A DNA stretch of 42,267 nt from Crocinitomicaceae bacterium (GCA_002722795.1 PBMY01000027.1:1-42267), one strand, 5' to 3'. Shown: positions 17,278 through 25,299, counted from the first letter of the stretch. Numbers and translations: made by a program. Notes: generated from the letters alone by a model not told the origin.

Positions 17278-18864
17278 GTGAAGACAAATGTACACCTCAT
17301 TGTATGCTTAAGCCTCCTACTTTTCGGATGTTCAGATGATAAATATGACGATTGCAGAGTTTTTCGCTACAACGAGAGTGCAGGCGTAACAACTCTTGAC
17401 CCAGCTCACTCTAGATCTTTAGAACTCATGTGGGTTGTAGACCAAATGTATGATGGCCTTGTCGAGCTAAGTCCCAATCTTGAAATCATTCCTGCTATTG
17501 CTGAAAGTTGGGAGGCTAAAGGGCGAGTGTACAGATTTAAAATTAGACAGGGGGTTAGTTTTAGCAGTGGAAGACAGGTTGAGGCAAGAGACGTTGTGTA
17601 TAGTTTGAGCAGATTATTAGATCCTAATGTTGCTTCCTCCGGCGGATGGATTTTAGATGCAGTTGAAGAGGGTGGGATAGTTGCTTTAAGCCATGATGTT
17701 GTTGAGATAAGACTTAAGGAAAATTTCCCGCCTTTTTTGGGTTTGTTGTCAACGACTTATGCGTCCATTATTGATAGTGATTTTAGTGATGATCTGAGAA
17801 GCTCAGATGCAGGAACGGGTCCCTTTAAATTAAAGTGGTGGGTGGAAGATGTAGCTCTAGTAATGCATAAAAATGAGAGGTATTGGGAAATCGATAATGA
17901 GGGCAAGTCGCTTCCGTATTTGGATGCTGTTCATATTGATTTTGTTCCTGATATGGGTTCTGAATATTTGGGTTTAATACAGGGTCGTTACGATTTTATA
18001 AGTGGTCTACATCCTGCATATATGCAGGATTTAATGGACTCTGATGGTGGACTTGCTGAAAAACACAATGGCTATTTAGAGCTTAAGAGGACTCCGTTTT
18101 TGAAAACCGACTACATAGGTGTGCTTGTGGATGGTGATATGGAAAACATGAAAGGGAGTCCACTTTTAGATTCAAGAGTTAGAAAGGCGCTTAGCATGAG
18201 TATAGACAGAGCATCTATAGCAAAAGTTCTGAGGCGTAATGCTGTTTTGCCTTCAGATCATTTTGTCCCTCCTTCTATGCCAGGGGCTTCAAATTATAGT
18301 GTGCCAGAGTACAATGTTGAAGAAGCAAAGAATCTTCTTGCTGAAGCAGGCTTTGAGGGAGGTCATGGGCTACCAGAATTAAACCTAGGCACTACAGCTG
18401 ATTATGTTGATTTGTGTTCTGCACTTCAGAGCAATTGGCAAAAAATAGGAATCAATCTAATAGTAGATGTGGCGCCTTCATCTGTTCACAGAGAAAGAGT
18501 AGCTACTTCTAAAATTGAAATGTTCCAAAAGTCTTGGTTAGCAGATTATGCAGATGTAGAAAATTTCTTGGGCCTATTTAAGTCATCAAATTTTTCACCA
18601 GGAGGCCCTAACTACACACATTTTAAAAGTGAGGAATTTGAGAATCTGTACAATGAAGCAATGCTGACTAATAACGATGCAATCAGGTTTACGAAATACT
18701 CTCAGATGGATTCGATAATTTATTCTGAAATGCCAATCATTCCGTTATTCCATGATCAAGTCACCCACTTTGTAAGTACAGATGTTAAAGATTGGATAGT
18801 CAGTCCGGTAAATAGACTCGATTTAAGAAGGGTTAAACTATCTTGCGCAAATGCTGAAAATTGA
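17278..18864 (+). CDS. Family 5 solute-binding lipoprotein (peptide/oligopeptide ABC type)
   Basis: A ligand-binding protein of the DppA/OppA class, 528 residues, usual family length. A lipoprotein signal peptide (residues 1-17) ends at LLLFGC with the lipidated Cys18. The body carries GVTTLDPAHS, YDGLVELSPNLEIIPAIAESWE and YRFKIRQGVSFSSG. DARDVVYSL-like and KALSMSIDR segments follow, all standard SBP_bac_5. No permease or ATPase gene is near, so the partner transporter is elsewhere or absent. The GTG at 17278 is chosen because it starts the signal peptide; a frame reaching back to 17131 is open but antisense to the receptor. The 3' end overlaps the ACMSD gene by 14 bases. Confidence 0.87.
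   Translation: MKTNVHLIVCLSLLLFGCSDDKYDDCRVFRYNESAGVTTLDPAHSRSLELMWVVDQMYDGLVELSPNLEIIPAIAESWEAKGRVYRFKIRQGVSFSSGRQVEARDVVYSLSRLLDPNVASSGGWILDAVEEGGIVALSHDVVEIRLKENFPPFLGLLSTTYASIIDSDFSDDLRSSDAGTGPFKLKWWVEDVALVMHKNERYWEIDNEGKSLPYLDAVHIDFVPDMGSEYLGLIQGRYDFISGLHPAYMQDLMDSDGGLAEKHNGYLELKRTPFLKTDYIGVLVDGDMENMKGSPLLDSRVRKALSMSIDRASIAKVLRRNAVLPSDHFVPPSMPGASNYSVPEYNVEEAKNLLAEAGFEGGHGLPELNLGTTADYVDLCSALQSNWQKIGINLIVDVAPSSVHRERVATSKIEMFQKSWLADYADVENFLGLFKSSNFSPGGPNYTHFKSEEFENLYNEAMLTNNDAIRFTKYSQMDSIIYSEMPIIPLFHDQVTHFVSTDVKDWIVSPVNRLDLRRVKLSCANAEN
17285..17292 (-). promoter_or_regulatory. -7 promoter box of the TonB receptor gene
   Basis: Minus-strand TACATTTG, exact consensus, eight bases before the ATG at 17276. 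It lies within codons 3-5 of the divergent lipoprotein gene and rules out the upstream ATG at 17300. Confidence 0.6.
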
Positions 18865-19861
18865 CGTACATACTCACATCCTTCCAAGGTATATGCCTAA
18901 GTGGTCGGAGAAGTTTGGGTACGGCAACTTTATTCATTTAGAAGAAGGTTCAAGGCCGGGGTTCGCTAGGATGATGCAGGGCGATACCTTCTTCAGAGAA
19001 ATTAATTCAAATTGTTGGGATGAGAAAGAGAGGATAGGCGAATACGCTGAATCTGGAGTCCAAGTCCAAGTTGTTTGTACCATACCGGTTATGTTTTCAT
19101 ACAATGCCCAGCCTAAGGATGCCCTTGAGATTGGGATGTTCCTAAACGATCATATCGCTGATTTAGTCACTAGATTCCCAAAGAAATACATAGGTCTTTG
19201 TACAGTTCCAATGCAGGATTCAGAGCTTGCTATTCAAGAACTTGAAAGGGCTAAATTAATCGGTCTAGTTGGAGTCCAAATAGGATCAAACATCAATGGC
19301 TTAAACCTCAACGAACCTCAGTTTTTCTCATTCTTTCAAGCATGCGAAAGACTTGGCATGGCTATTCTCATCCACCCTTGGGATATGATGGGAAAGCCAC
19401 AAATGGAAAAATATTGGTTACCCTGGCTAGTTGGAATGCCAGCTGAAGTTTCTAGGGCTGCCTGTTCATTAATATTTGGAGGAGTTTTCGCTAGACTACC
19501 AAAGTTGAGGGTTTTATTTTCTCACGCAAGTGGAGCTTTCTTGGCAACTCTTGGAAGAATTGAACACGGATTCAATTGTAGACCTGACCTAGTTGCAATT
19601 GACAATAATGTTAATCCTAGAGAATACTGTGGAAAGTTTTGGGTAGACTCAATAACTCAGGATGAGAGATTGCTCAGTTTTGTATTAGCCCTTCAGGGTG
19701 CTGATAGAATATGCATGGGAACAGATTATCCATTCCCTCTTGGTGATTTGAAGTTTGGAGAGTATATGGAGAAAATGGATCTAAATAAAGAGAGTTTAGA
19801 TTGTCTATTTCACGGTTCTGCACTTAGTTGGTTAGATTTGGATATAGCTAATTTTAAATAG
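18851..19861 (+). CDS. 2-amino-3-carboxymuconate-6-semialdehyde decarboxylase (ACMSD)
   Basis: A zinc amidohydrolase-fold decarboxylase that turns ACMS into 2-aminomuconate semialdehyde. It diverts the kynurenine pathway of tryptophan breakdown away from quinolinate and NAD. The 336 residues equal the human enzyme in length and align with an offset of about one residue. The metal ligands are His7 and His9 (DVHTH), His175 (IHPWDMMG) and Asp292 (GTDYPFPLG); His225 (FSHASG) is the expected catalytic base. TIPVMFSY, KYWLPWLVGMPAE and GGVFARLPKLR are also conserved. No other kynurenine gene is visible. It overlaps the lipoprotein gene by 14 bases and shares one base with the sigma factor start. 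Confidence 0.9.
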   Translation: MLKIDVHTHILPRYMPKWSEKFGYGNFIHLEEGSRPGFARMMQGDTFFREINSNCWDEKERIGEYAESGVQVQVVCTIPVMFSYNAQPKDALEIGMFLNDHIADLVTRFPKKYIGLCTVPMQDSELAIQELERAKLIGLVGVQIGSNINGLNLNEPQFFSFFQACERLGMAILIHPWDMMGKPQMEKYWLPWLVGMPAEVSRAACSLIFGGVFARLPKLRVLFSHASGAFLATLGRIEHGFNCRPDLVAIDNNVNPREYCGKFWVDSITQDERLLSFVLALQGADRICMGTDYPFPLGDLKFGEYMEKMDLNKESLDCLFHGSALSWLDLDIANFK

Positions 19862-20460
19862 TGGGAGTAGATTCAGAAATACTAAACCTAATCAACCTTT
19901 GTAAAAAAGGCGATAGAAAATCTCAGTTCGATCTGTACGGTCGTTACTCGGGTTTGCTTTTTGCTGTCGCTCTTCGTTACACGAAAACAAAAATTGATGC
20001 AGAAGACGTAGTTCAGAATGCATGGGTAAAGATTTTTTCCAAATTAGATAGCTTTTCTGAAAATAATTCTTTCGAGGGGTGGATGCGCAGAATAGTAGTA
20101 AATACTGCTATTACGCTGTATCGTAAGAACCAAAAACACGCACATCAATTGGATATTGAAGACGTGCATGCAACCCCTAGGGACATAGAAGCGTCAAAGA
20201 AATGTGATTTTACTCGAGATGAGCTCGAGCGTGCAATAGCGCGATTGCCTGAGGGGTATGGTTTGGTTTTTAAACTTTATGTAATTGATGGATATAAACA
20301 CAAGGAAATAGCAGAAATGCTAAACATTGAAGTAAATACTTCAAAAAGTCAACTAAGTAGGGCTAAGAAGTACTTGCAAAATCAATTGTGTCACATGGAG
20401 AAAAAGGCAAAACCCATATGCGACAAAACAACGACTAATAAAAGAAATGAAACCAACTAA
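19861..20460 (+). CDS. ECF-type RNA polymerase sigma factor
   Basis: A 199-residue sigma-70 family protein with only regions 2 and 4. Region 2 is at about 22-90 (YGRYSGLLFAVALRYTKTK, DAEDVVQNAWVKIF, then FEGWMRRIVVNTAI). Region 4 is at about 125-180 (LPEGYGLVFKLYVIDGYKH, EIAEMLNIEVNTSKSQLSRAK). The C-terminal 20 residues are Lys-rich and unstructured. The start is a GTG whose first base is the last base of the ACMSD stop (TAGTG); no better start exists because region 2 begins soon after. It overlaps the next gene, its likely anti-sigma partner, by 14 bases. Confidence 0.92.
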   Translation: MGVDSEILNLINLCKKGDRKSQFDLYGRYSGLLFAVALRYTKTKIDAEDVVQNAWVKIFSKLDSFSENNSFEGWMRRIVVNTAITLYRKNQKHAHQLDIEDVHATPRDIEASKKCDFTRDELERAIARLPEGYGLVFKLYVIDGYKHKEIAEMLNIEVNTSKSQLSRAKKYLQNQLCHMEKKAKPICDKTTTNKRNETN

Positions 20461-21007
20461 CGATTTATTTGAACAGCAAGTAAGAGGTCTCTACGAGGGC
20501 TACGAAGTGCCTGTACCTGCATCTACCAAAGATGCTGTTTTCAATGAATTAGATTCTTCTCACGCTCCTGCGTCAGGATCATTCGCTAGTAAATCACTAC
20601 CTATTGCAGCTTCACTTCTTATTGTAGGTGCTATTTACATGTTGAGTGGAGATACTCCTTCAGTAGCAGATCCAACGCCTGTTGTAATTGAAGATGTAGA
20701 GAAAGTTACTACATCTGATCCACAAATTGAAGCTTCATCAGTTATTGAAGAGGTTGCTGTTGAAAATATTCAAGTCGTTGAAAAGGCTGTTGAGGTGCCA
20801 GTAGAAATTATAAAGGATATACCTGAGGATTTAGAAACTGTATTAGAGCAAACAGTAGTGGAGGCACCAAATGTTATTGAGACTCTCGTTACAGAAGAAA
20901 TTAAAGACGTAGAACCTCCAATTGAGGTTATTACTGACACTCCTTTAAAAGATAAAAAACAAGAGGTAGAGTGGGTTCTTCCTGCCACAATTAAGGTTGA
21001 GAAGTAA
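20447..21007 (+). CDS. Probable anti-sigma factor: single-pass membrane protein with Val/Glu-rich tail
   Basis: A 186-residue protein with no named domain. Residues 1-40 are a short cytoplasmic part (NDLFEQQVRGLYEGYEVPVP), of the build seen in Bacteroidota membrane anti-sigma proteins. One membrane helix lies at about 51-66. About 115 exported residues follow, made almost wholly of Val, Glu, Ile, Pro and Thr in irregular repeats such as VVEKAVEVPVEI, with a basic end. The role is inferred from overlap with the sigma gene and from topology, not from a zinc-binding anti-sigma motif, which is absent. Alternatives include a periplasm-spanning sensor or wall-binding protein. Confidence 0.7.
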   Translation: MKPTNDLFEQQVRGLYEGYEVPVPASTKDAVFNELDSSHAPASGSFASKSLPIAASLLIVGAIYMLSGDTPSVADPTPVVIEDVEKVTTSDPQIEASSVIEEVAVENIQVVEKAVEVPVEIIKDIPEDLETVLEQTVVEAPNVIETLVTEEIKDVEPPIEVITDTPLKDKKQEVEWVLPATIKVEK

Positions 21008-21016
21008 AAGAAGACC

Positions 21017-21024
21017 TACCTTCG
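21017..21024 (+). promoter_or_regulatory. -7 promoter box of the 274-residue envelope protein gene
   Basis: TACCTTCG, 5 of 6 fixed positions, ending four bases before the ATG at 21029. A TTG stands 17 bases upstream (20997-20999). The box is embedded in the small palindrome ACCTTCGAGGT (21018-21028), which could be a protein site. Confidence 0.5.
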
Positions 21025-21028
21025 AGGT

Positions 21029-21853
21029 ATGAAGGTTTTCAAAACAGCTCTCCTATTCATTATTATGCCCTTTTTAGCCCAAACCGTTTGGGCATCACCT
21101 TCTTTTCTAAAGGATACCGTTTCAATTAACGGTCAAATCATCAGCATCAGAGCTGATGTTGAAATTGATTCTCTTTTAATGAGGTCAGGCAGTTGGATTG
21201 ACGATTTAGATATCGCTGCGCTCGTCCGAATTAGTACAAATTTTCAGCCTTATATAAATCAGTACGACGATTACTATTCTCAATCTAGCTACATGAGATT
21301 TCCAGAAGTGGGTGTAGAATTTAATCATCCATTTTTCTTTAGCCGATCTCAGCAACTCAATTATAGAGCTGGAGTTAGCTTTGGAGCTAGCTCAAGATTT
21401 AAACCCCAAAACCTTAACGACAATACAATTGGTTTTTTCTACGATGGAAAAGATTTAAGTCAAATTATTCTTGTGTCTGATTCTCTACAAAATGAGTTAG
21501 ATACAATTTCAGTACCCATTTCTCTAACACCACTTGTCAAATTCAATATGGGAATTGAATGGCATGGTGTAATGCGTGCTGCTAGGGGATGGAGGTTAGG
21601 ACTTATGATTGAAGTAACTCCACTAAGAAATCAATTTGTTCAATACAATATGTTAACTGAAGAGAATCCTGTGCTTTGGGATGAAATTGAAAACTCTTCT
21701 ACATATTCCATAGATGATAGTGTTTACAGTATATTTCACTTAAAAGCATTCTATTCTTGGTCACCCTGGAATAGTCAGTTTTTCCTGAGGAATTCATGGA
21801 CTTGGAGCCCAAATAATTTACAAACTGCATTTACACTTGGGTATCATTTTTAA
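21029..21853 (+). CDS. Unrecognised envelope protein, probable small outer-membrane barrel
   Basis: I do not recognise a family. The 274 residues begin with a signal peptide (KTALLFIIMPFLAQTVWA, about 1-23). The rest has alternating polar and aromatic residues, for example EVGVEFNHPFFFSRSQQLNYRAGVSFGAS and GWRLGLMIEVTPL. It finishes with repeated Trp segments (YSWSPWNSQFFLRNSWTWSPN) and GYHF, a typical barrel end with terminal Phe. About 8-10 strands could fit. It follows the sigma/anti-sigma pair by 21 bases with its own promoter, so it could be a target or sensor of that pair, which is inference. Confidence 0.75.
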   Translation: MKVFKTALLFIIMPFLAQTVWASPSFLKDTVSINGQIISIRADVEIDSLLMRSGSWIDDLDIAALVRISTNFQPYINQYDDYYSQSSYMRFPEVGVEFNHPFFFSRSQQLNYRAGVSFGASSRFKPQNLNDNTIGFFYDGKDLSQIILVSDSLQNELDTISVPISLTPLVKFNMGIEWHGVMRAARGWRLGLMIEVTPLRNQFVQYNMLTEENPVLWDEIENSSTYSIDDSVYSIFHLKAFYSWSPWNSQFFLRNSWTWSPNNLQTAFTLGYHF

Positions 21854-21893
21854 TTGCATAATTTTTTTTTAAAAAATCTATACAATTTTTTTG
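21854..21893. other. AT-rich spacer with T9A6 tract and TTTG (-33 candidate)
   Basis: The gap holds a run of nine T followed by six A (21862-21876), then a second T run ending in TTTG at 21890-21893. The TTTG lies 20 bases before the -7 candidate at 21914. The T9A6 stretch is self-complementary and may end transcription of the preceding gene or bend the promoter DNA; neither can be settled by reading. Confidence 0.4.
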
Positions 21894-21913
21894 TTAAAGT
21901 CTATTTATGGTGG

Positions 21914-21921
21914 TAAATTGG
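21914..21921 (+). promoter_or_regulatory. -7 promoter box of the T9SS type B protein gene
   Basis: TAAATTGG, 5 of 6 fixed positions, with TTTG exactly 20 bases upstream (21890-21893). It ends three bases before the ATG at 21925 and so favours that start over the ATG at 21907, which would lie upstream of the box. Confidence 0.5.
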
Positions 21922-21924
21922 CAT

Positions 21925-22980
21925 ATGATCTTCACGAATCCATTTAAAATTACGACATTTATCACTCTGTTGATGCTAGGATTCGCATTCCTAATTCCTT
22001 CTTACACAGTTGCTCAACTTAAGATAGTTAACGGTAATTTTGAAAACTACTTTGGCTTACCAAATAGTTCAGGGATGTGGGATATGATGGATGGCTGGAC
22101 AAATTCAGGTAGCTCTACAGCAAATCCCGACTACTTCCACATGGATGGAGTTAATGGTGGAGATCTTCCAGAAACTCCAATGGCGTTTATAGATGCTTAT
22201 AATGGAAGAGCAATAGCTGGACTTGAAGTTTGTAGAAGTTCGGGGACAAATAAAAGAGAGTATCTAACTGGCACATTCTCTGAGCCATTAGAAATTGGAA
22301 AGAGATATGAGTTTTCTTTTGCCATAGCAAATGGAGAAGTATACGAGCACAGTGCTGCTGGACTAGGTGTTAGCCACTTAGGCGTAAACTTTTCTTCTGA
22401 GCCCGTTTTTCAATATGAGAGAGAACCATTGAATATTCACCCAAATTTCTATCTAGATAATGTTCATTATTACCAAGGGTGGAAAATCATCAAGTTTATC
22501 TTTACTGCAGATGAGGAGTATCAATACTTCACATTTGGTATGTTTGGTTACGACAACGGAAAACAGATTCTGTCATTTGAAGAGCCTGAAAGATTGAAGG
22601 CATACTACTTCTTAGATGATTTTATTATCAAGACTGTTAGTGCTGAACTTCAGAGTGATAAGGAAGTAAATAAGGGTGATGAGAATATTTCATTCAACAT
22701 AACTCCCGGAAATTTTGTTCCAACTGCTTTCACTCCAAACGGAGATAATTTAAATGATCTATTTGAGCCTTCATTAGAGGAAAATATAGGCTCAGTTCTT
22801 AGAGTGTACGATAGAGGAGGGGCATTAGTATGGGAGAGTGTAGGAGATCAAATCGCTTGGGATGGTAAAAATCTTAGTGGTGAGTTGTCACGAGTAGGGG
22901 TGTATGTTTGGTCACTAAGTATGGTTTTTGAAGACGGCCCAGTAAAGCAGCTTAGTGGTCTAGTTTCACTTCTTCAATAA
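21925..22980 (+). CDS. Secreted protein with T9SS type B (gliding-motility-associated) C-terminal domain
   Basis: A 351-residue protein exported by Sec and then by the type IX system. The signal peptide is MIFTNPFKITTF through YTVAQ. Residues about 30-245 form one beta-sandwich-like domain (NFENYFGLPNSSGMWD, YFLDDFII) resembling a carbohydrate- or cell-surface-binding module; no catalytic motif is seen. The C-terminal 85 residues are the CHU_C/type B sorting domain: FVPTAFTPNGDNLNDLF, RVYDRGGALVWE, WDGKN and GVYVWSL. The start at 21925 is chosen over 21907 from the promoter position. bshC follows four bases later and is probably co-transcribed. Confidence 0.88.
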   Translation: MIFTNPFKITTFITLLMLGFAFLIPSYTVAQLKIVNGNFENYFGLPNSSGMWDMMDGWTNSGSSTANPDYFHMDGVNGGDLPETPMAFIDAYNGRAIAGLEVCRSSGTNKREYLTGTFSEPLEIGKRYEFSFAIANGEVYEHSAAGLGVSHLGVNFSSEPVFQYEREPLNIHPNFYLDNVHYYQGWKIIKFIFTADEEYQYFTFGMFGYDNGKQILSFEEPERLKAYYFLDDFIIKTVSAELQSDKEVNKGDENISFNITPGNFVPTAFTPNGDNLNDLFEPSLEENIGSVLRVYDRGGALVWESVGDQIAWDGKNLSGELSRVGVYVWSLSMVFEDGPVKQLSGLVSLLQ

Positions 22981-22984
22981 TTAT

Positions 22985-24439
22985 ATGAGAACAATTGATT
23001 CGGCACAAAATTGGCCGGGCTTTAGTGAGTTGTTGTGCGAAGTAAAAGGCACAGTACCTAAATGGTCTCAATCAGTTTCCAAGATTGTAGTGCAAACCCT
23101 CAAGGATCAATATGATGATTTGGGATTAGAACTTCCGATTGGATTTGAAAGGCTTGAAAATCCAAACGTAAATACTGTAACAACGGGTCATCAATTGCAA
23201 CTTTTTGGTGGTCCTGCTTTTCTGCATTATAAAACTATAACTGCAATAAGAATGGCAAAGGAGCTGAGTACTATTGAGCATCAATTGGTGCCTGTCTTTT
23301 GGATGGCTTCTGAGGATCACGATTTTGAAGAAATTAGTTGGGTATACGGAAAGAGTGCAAAACACTTATGGCAGTCTGATTCCACTTTGCAAATGGTCGG
23401 TCGACTAGGTTTAGATGGGTTGCAGGATGCTTTTAATTGTTGGGTTTCGGATGGCGTATCAGATATGGGTGATTTACAAACTGTACTCAGTAATTCCATT
23501 AAAAATGGTGAGTCCTATGCTCAGTTTTTCACCCGTTTTATGCATTTGTTTTATGGTGATACTGGATTAGTTGTCATTGATGCTTCTCACGAGAATTTAA
23601 AGAATCTTTTTGCTTCAGAAATGCAAAGTGAATTAGAGGGAGAGGGGATATTTTCAGATGTGCTAGATGGCCCAGTAAAACCTCGTGAAATTAATCTCTT
23701 TCATTCTGCAGAAAATGGTTCTCGAATTGGTGTGATACCCTCATCTGAAGGTCCTATTTCAAATGGAGAGTATATTAGCGCGAAAACACCACAAAATCTC
23801 AGCCCTTCGGTATTACTCAGACCACTTTATCAGGAGAAGATTCTGCCAAATTCTCATGTAATTTTAGGACCAAGTGAGATTAAGTATTGGCAACAACTTA
23901 CCCCTGCATTTAAAAAAAGAGGTATCAATTTTCCCACTCTATTTCTCAGAGACCATGTACTTGTTGTTGAAGACGAGGATTTCAGCTTACTTAAATCACT
24001 TGGATGGAGTTTGAAGAAGGGGTGGTGGAGTGATGATGATTTTATCAGAGTTCTGATGGATGAGGAGATGGTTAGGGAGTTTGGCATAAGTTTAGAAGAT
24101 CTAAATGACGATGACAAACTGATAAGTGTGCTTAAAAAAATGAAGATAGATTTTGGACAAGAGTTGGCTGATGAGGGTGCACCTTTTAGAATTAAAGCTA
24201 AGATTAGGAAGACTGCAATTAAAAAGTTGAAAAGACATCTCAAAAATCATTTAAAGGATGAGGTTTCAAATGTTATTAAGGCAAATGGCAAATTAATGAA
24301 GGGTAGAATCCCACAAGATAGATGGGGTAACTTCCACGTTCTCAGTGAATCAGTTGGTGGGTTCAAATCACTTCGTGATAAATTGTTAGAAACTACTGAT
24401 GTTAAAGGCCCTGTAATACAAGTGGTTGAAGTGTCATAG
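22985..24439 (+). CDS. bshC: Bacillithiol synthase BshC (putative cysteine-adding enzyme)
   Basis: The last enzyme of bacillithiol synthesis, joining cysteine to glucosaminyl-malate. The 484 residues are a little shorter than the roughly 530 of most homologues. Near residues 65-85 stands TTGHQLQLFGGPAF with HYKTITAIRMA after it, and near 100 FWMASEDHDFEE, both BshC signatures. ILGPSEIKYWQQL and the helical C-terminal part with Lys-rich segments are also typical. BshA and BshB are not in the window. The gene starts four bases after the T9SS type B protein gene. Confidence 0.92.
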   Translation: MRTIDSAQNWPGFSELLCEVKGTVPKWSQSVSKIVVQTLKDQYDDLGLELPIGFERLENPNVNTVTTGHQLQLFGGPAFLHYKTITAIRMAKELSTIEHQLVPVFWMASEDHDFEEISWVYGKSAKHLWQSDSTLQMVGRLGLDGLQDAFNCWVSDGVSDMGDLQTVLSNSIKNGESYAQFFTRFMHLFYGDTGLVVIDASHENLKNLFASEMQSELEGEGIFSDVLDGPVKPREINLFHSAENGSRIGVIPSSEGPISNGEYISAKTPQNLSPSVLLRPLYQEKILPNSHVILGPSEIKYWQQLTPAFKKRGINFPTLFLRDHVLVVEDEDFSLLKSLGWSLKKGWWSDDDFIRVLMDEEMVREFGISLEDLNDDDKLISVLKKMKIDFGQELADEGAPFRIKAKIRKTAIKKLKRHLKNHLKDEVSNVIKANGKLMKGRIPQDRWGNFHVLSESVGGFKSLRDKLLETTDVKGPVIQVVEVS

Positions 24440-24442
24440 CAT

Positions 24443-24450
24443 TAGATTTG
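24443..24450 (+). promoter_or_regulatory. -7 promoter box of the HAD-like gene
   Basis: TAGATTTG, exact consensus and identical to the M23 box, ending four bases before the ATG at 24455. It lies in the 15-base gap after bshC. A TTG sits 15 bases upstream, slightly close. Confidence 0.65.
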
Positions 24451-24454
24451 TTAC

Positions 24455-24874
24455 ATGGAAGAATTACGCCCGGTTATCGATGCTGATGGAGCAAATCTAA
24501 GCCCTCAGTTACCTGATGGAGTTAAGAATTACTTAATTGATATCGATGGTACAATTACTGAAGATGTGCCAAATGAGGAACCAGAGCGCATGATTACTTG
24601 TAAGCCATTTCCAGATGCACTAGAAACTATGAGTAGGTGGTATGATGAGGGACATATGCTTACATTCTTTACTTCCAGAACTGAGGAGCATCGTGAAGTG
24701 ACAGAACAGTGGTTTGAAAAGCACGGAATTAGATACCACGGATTATTGATGGGAAAGCCTAGGGGCGGTAATTATCATTGGATAGACAACCACATTGTTA
24801 GAGCTACAAGATTTGAAGGAAAATTTACCGATATGGTTAAAGAGGTGAAGACCGTAGAGGTATTTGAGTCTTAG
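24455..24874 (+). CDS. Small HAD-superfamily phosphatase-like protein
   Basis: A 139-residue cytoplasmic protein. HAD motif I is LIDIDGT, with the nucleophile Asp29 and Asp31. Motif II is probably FFTSRTEEH. The late GLLMGKPRGGNYHWIDN segment supplies the motif III Lys and motif IV acidic residue, without a cap domain. Flavobacterial homologues are often labelled phosphoheptose isomerase, a label I do not trust because no SIS fold is seen. Substrate unknown. It runs to within three bases of the convergent ruvX gene. Confidence 0.8.
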   Translation: MEELRPVIDADGANLSPQLPDGVKNYLIDIDGTITEDVPNEEPERMITCKPFPDALETMSRWYDEGHMLTFFTSRTEEHREVTEQWFEKHGIRYHGLLMGKPRGGNYHWIDNHIVRATRFEGKFTDMVKEVKTVEVFES

Positions 24875-24877
24875 ATC

Positions 24878-25282
24878 CTATTGTAAAAATCTCTGAAGAA
24901 TTAACGCTGCGGCAACTCTGTCTAGCGATCCTTTTTGTCTTCTTTGTGATTTCTTCATTCCGCTAGAAATCATAGCATCCATAGCCTCTGAGCTCGTATC
25001 ACCCTCGTCAACCATATGTATAGGTAATGATGGGTATTTAGAGCTTAGGTAATTTATAAACTTATTTATTCCTTTGTTGCTATCAGTTGATTTTCCTAGT
25101 ATTAATCCCGGCACACCAACGACCAAACCAGCACAGGTTTCTTCACTCACTAGAAGGTCAACAGTTTTATTTAGGTTTTTTGTTGCAACAGTTGAATGAG
25201 GAGAAGCAATAATACCTGAACTATCAGAAACTGCAATTCCAGTTCGGACTTTACCCCAATCAAAAGCTATATAACGTGCCAT
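24878..25282 (-). CDS. ruvX: Putative Holliday junction resolvase RuvX/YqgF (pre-16S rRNA nuclease)
   Basis: An RNase H-fold nuclease of 134 residues. In E. coli it matures the 5' end of 16S rRNA and has also been proposed to resolve Holliday junctions. The N-terminal strand carries the catalytic Asp in IAFDWGKVRTGIAVSD. LVVGVPGL and the C-terminal VDEGDTSSEA and LDRVAAALILQRFL are conserved, the last with another acidic ligand. The ATG at 25282 is preceded by TACCTTGC (minus strand 25294-25287), a 4-of-6 match to the -7 box four bases away. Confidence 0.93.
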   Translation of the reverse strand: MARYIAFDWGKVRTGIAVSDSSGIIASPHSTVATKNLNKTVDLLVSEETCAGLVVGVPGLILGKSTDSNKGINKFINYLSSKYPSLPIHMVDEGDTSSEAMDAMISSGMKKSQRRQKGSLDRVAAALILQRFLQ

Positions 25283-25286
25283 AGGC

Positions 25287-25294
25287 GCAAGGTA
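25287..25294 (-). promoter_or_regulatory. Weak -7 box of ruvX
   Basis: Minus-strand TACCTTGC, 4 of 6 fixed positions, four bases before the ATG. It forms the left arm of a dyad with the dapD box (AAGGTA, five bases, TACCTT). Confidence 0.4.
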
Positions 25295-25299
25295 ATGTA

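Noticed and set aside
20680-21000. DNA repeat array in the anti-sigma tail
   Set aside because: The repetition is at the amino acid level (Val/Glu/Pro); nucleotide units are not regular.
23854-24243. Open frame of 129 codons antisense to bshC
   Set aside because: Ser/Leu-rich shadow of a conserved reading frame.
24455-24874. Phosphoheptose isomerase
   Set aside because: HAD motifs DxDGT and a C-terminal Lys/Asp loop are present, and there is no sugar isomerase fold.
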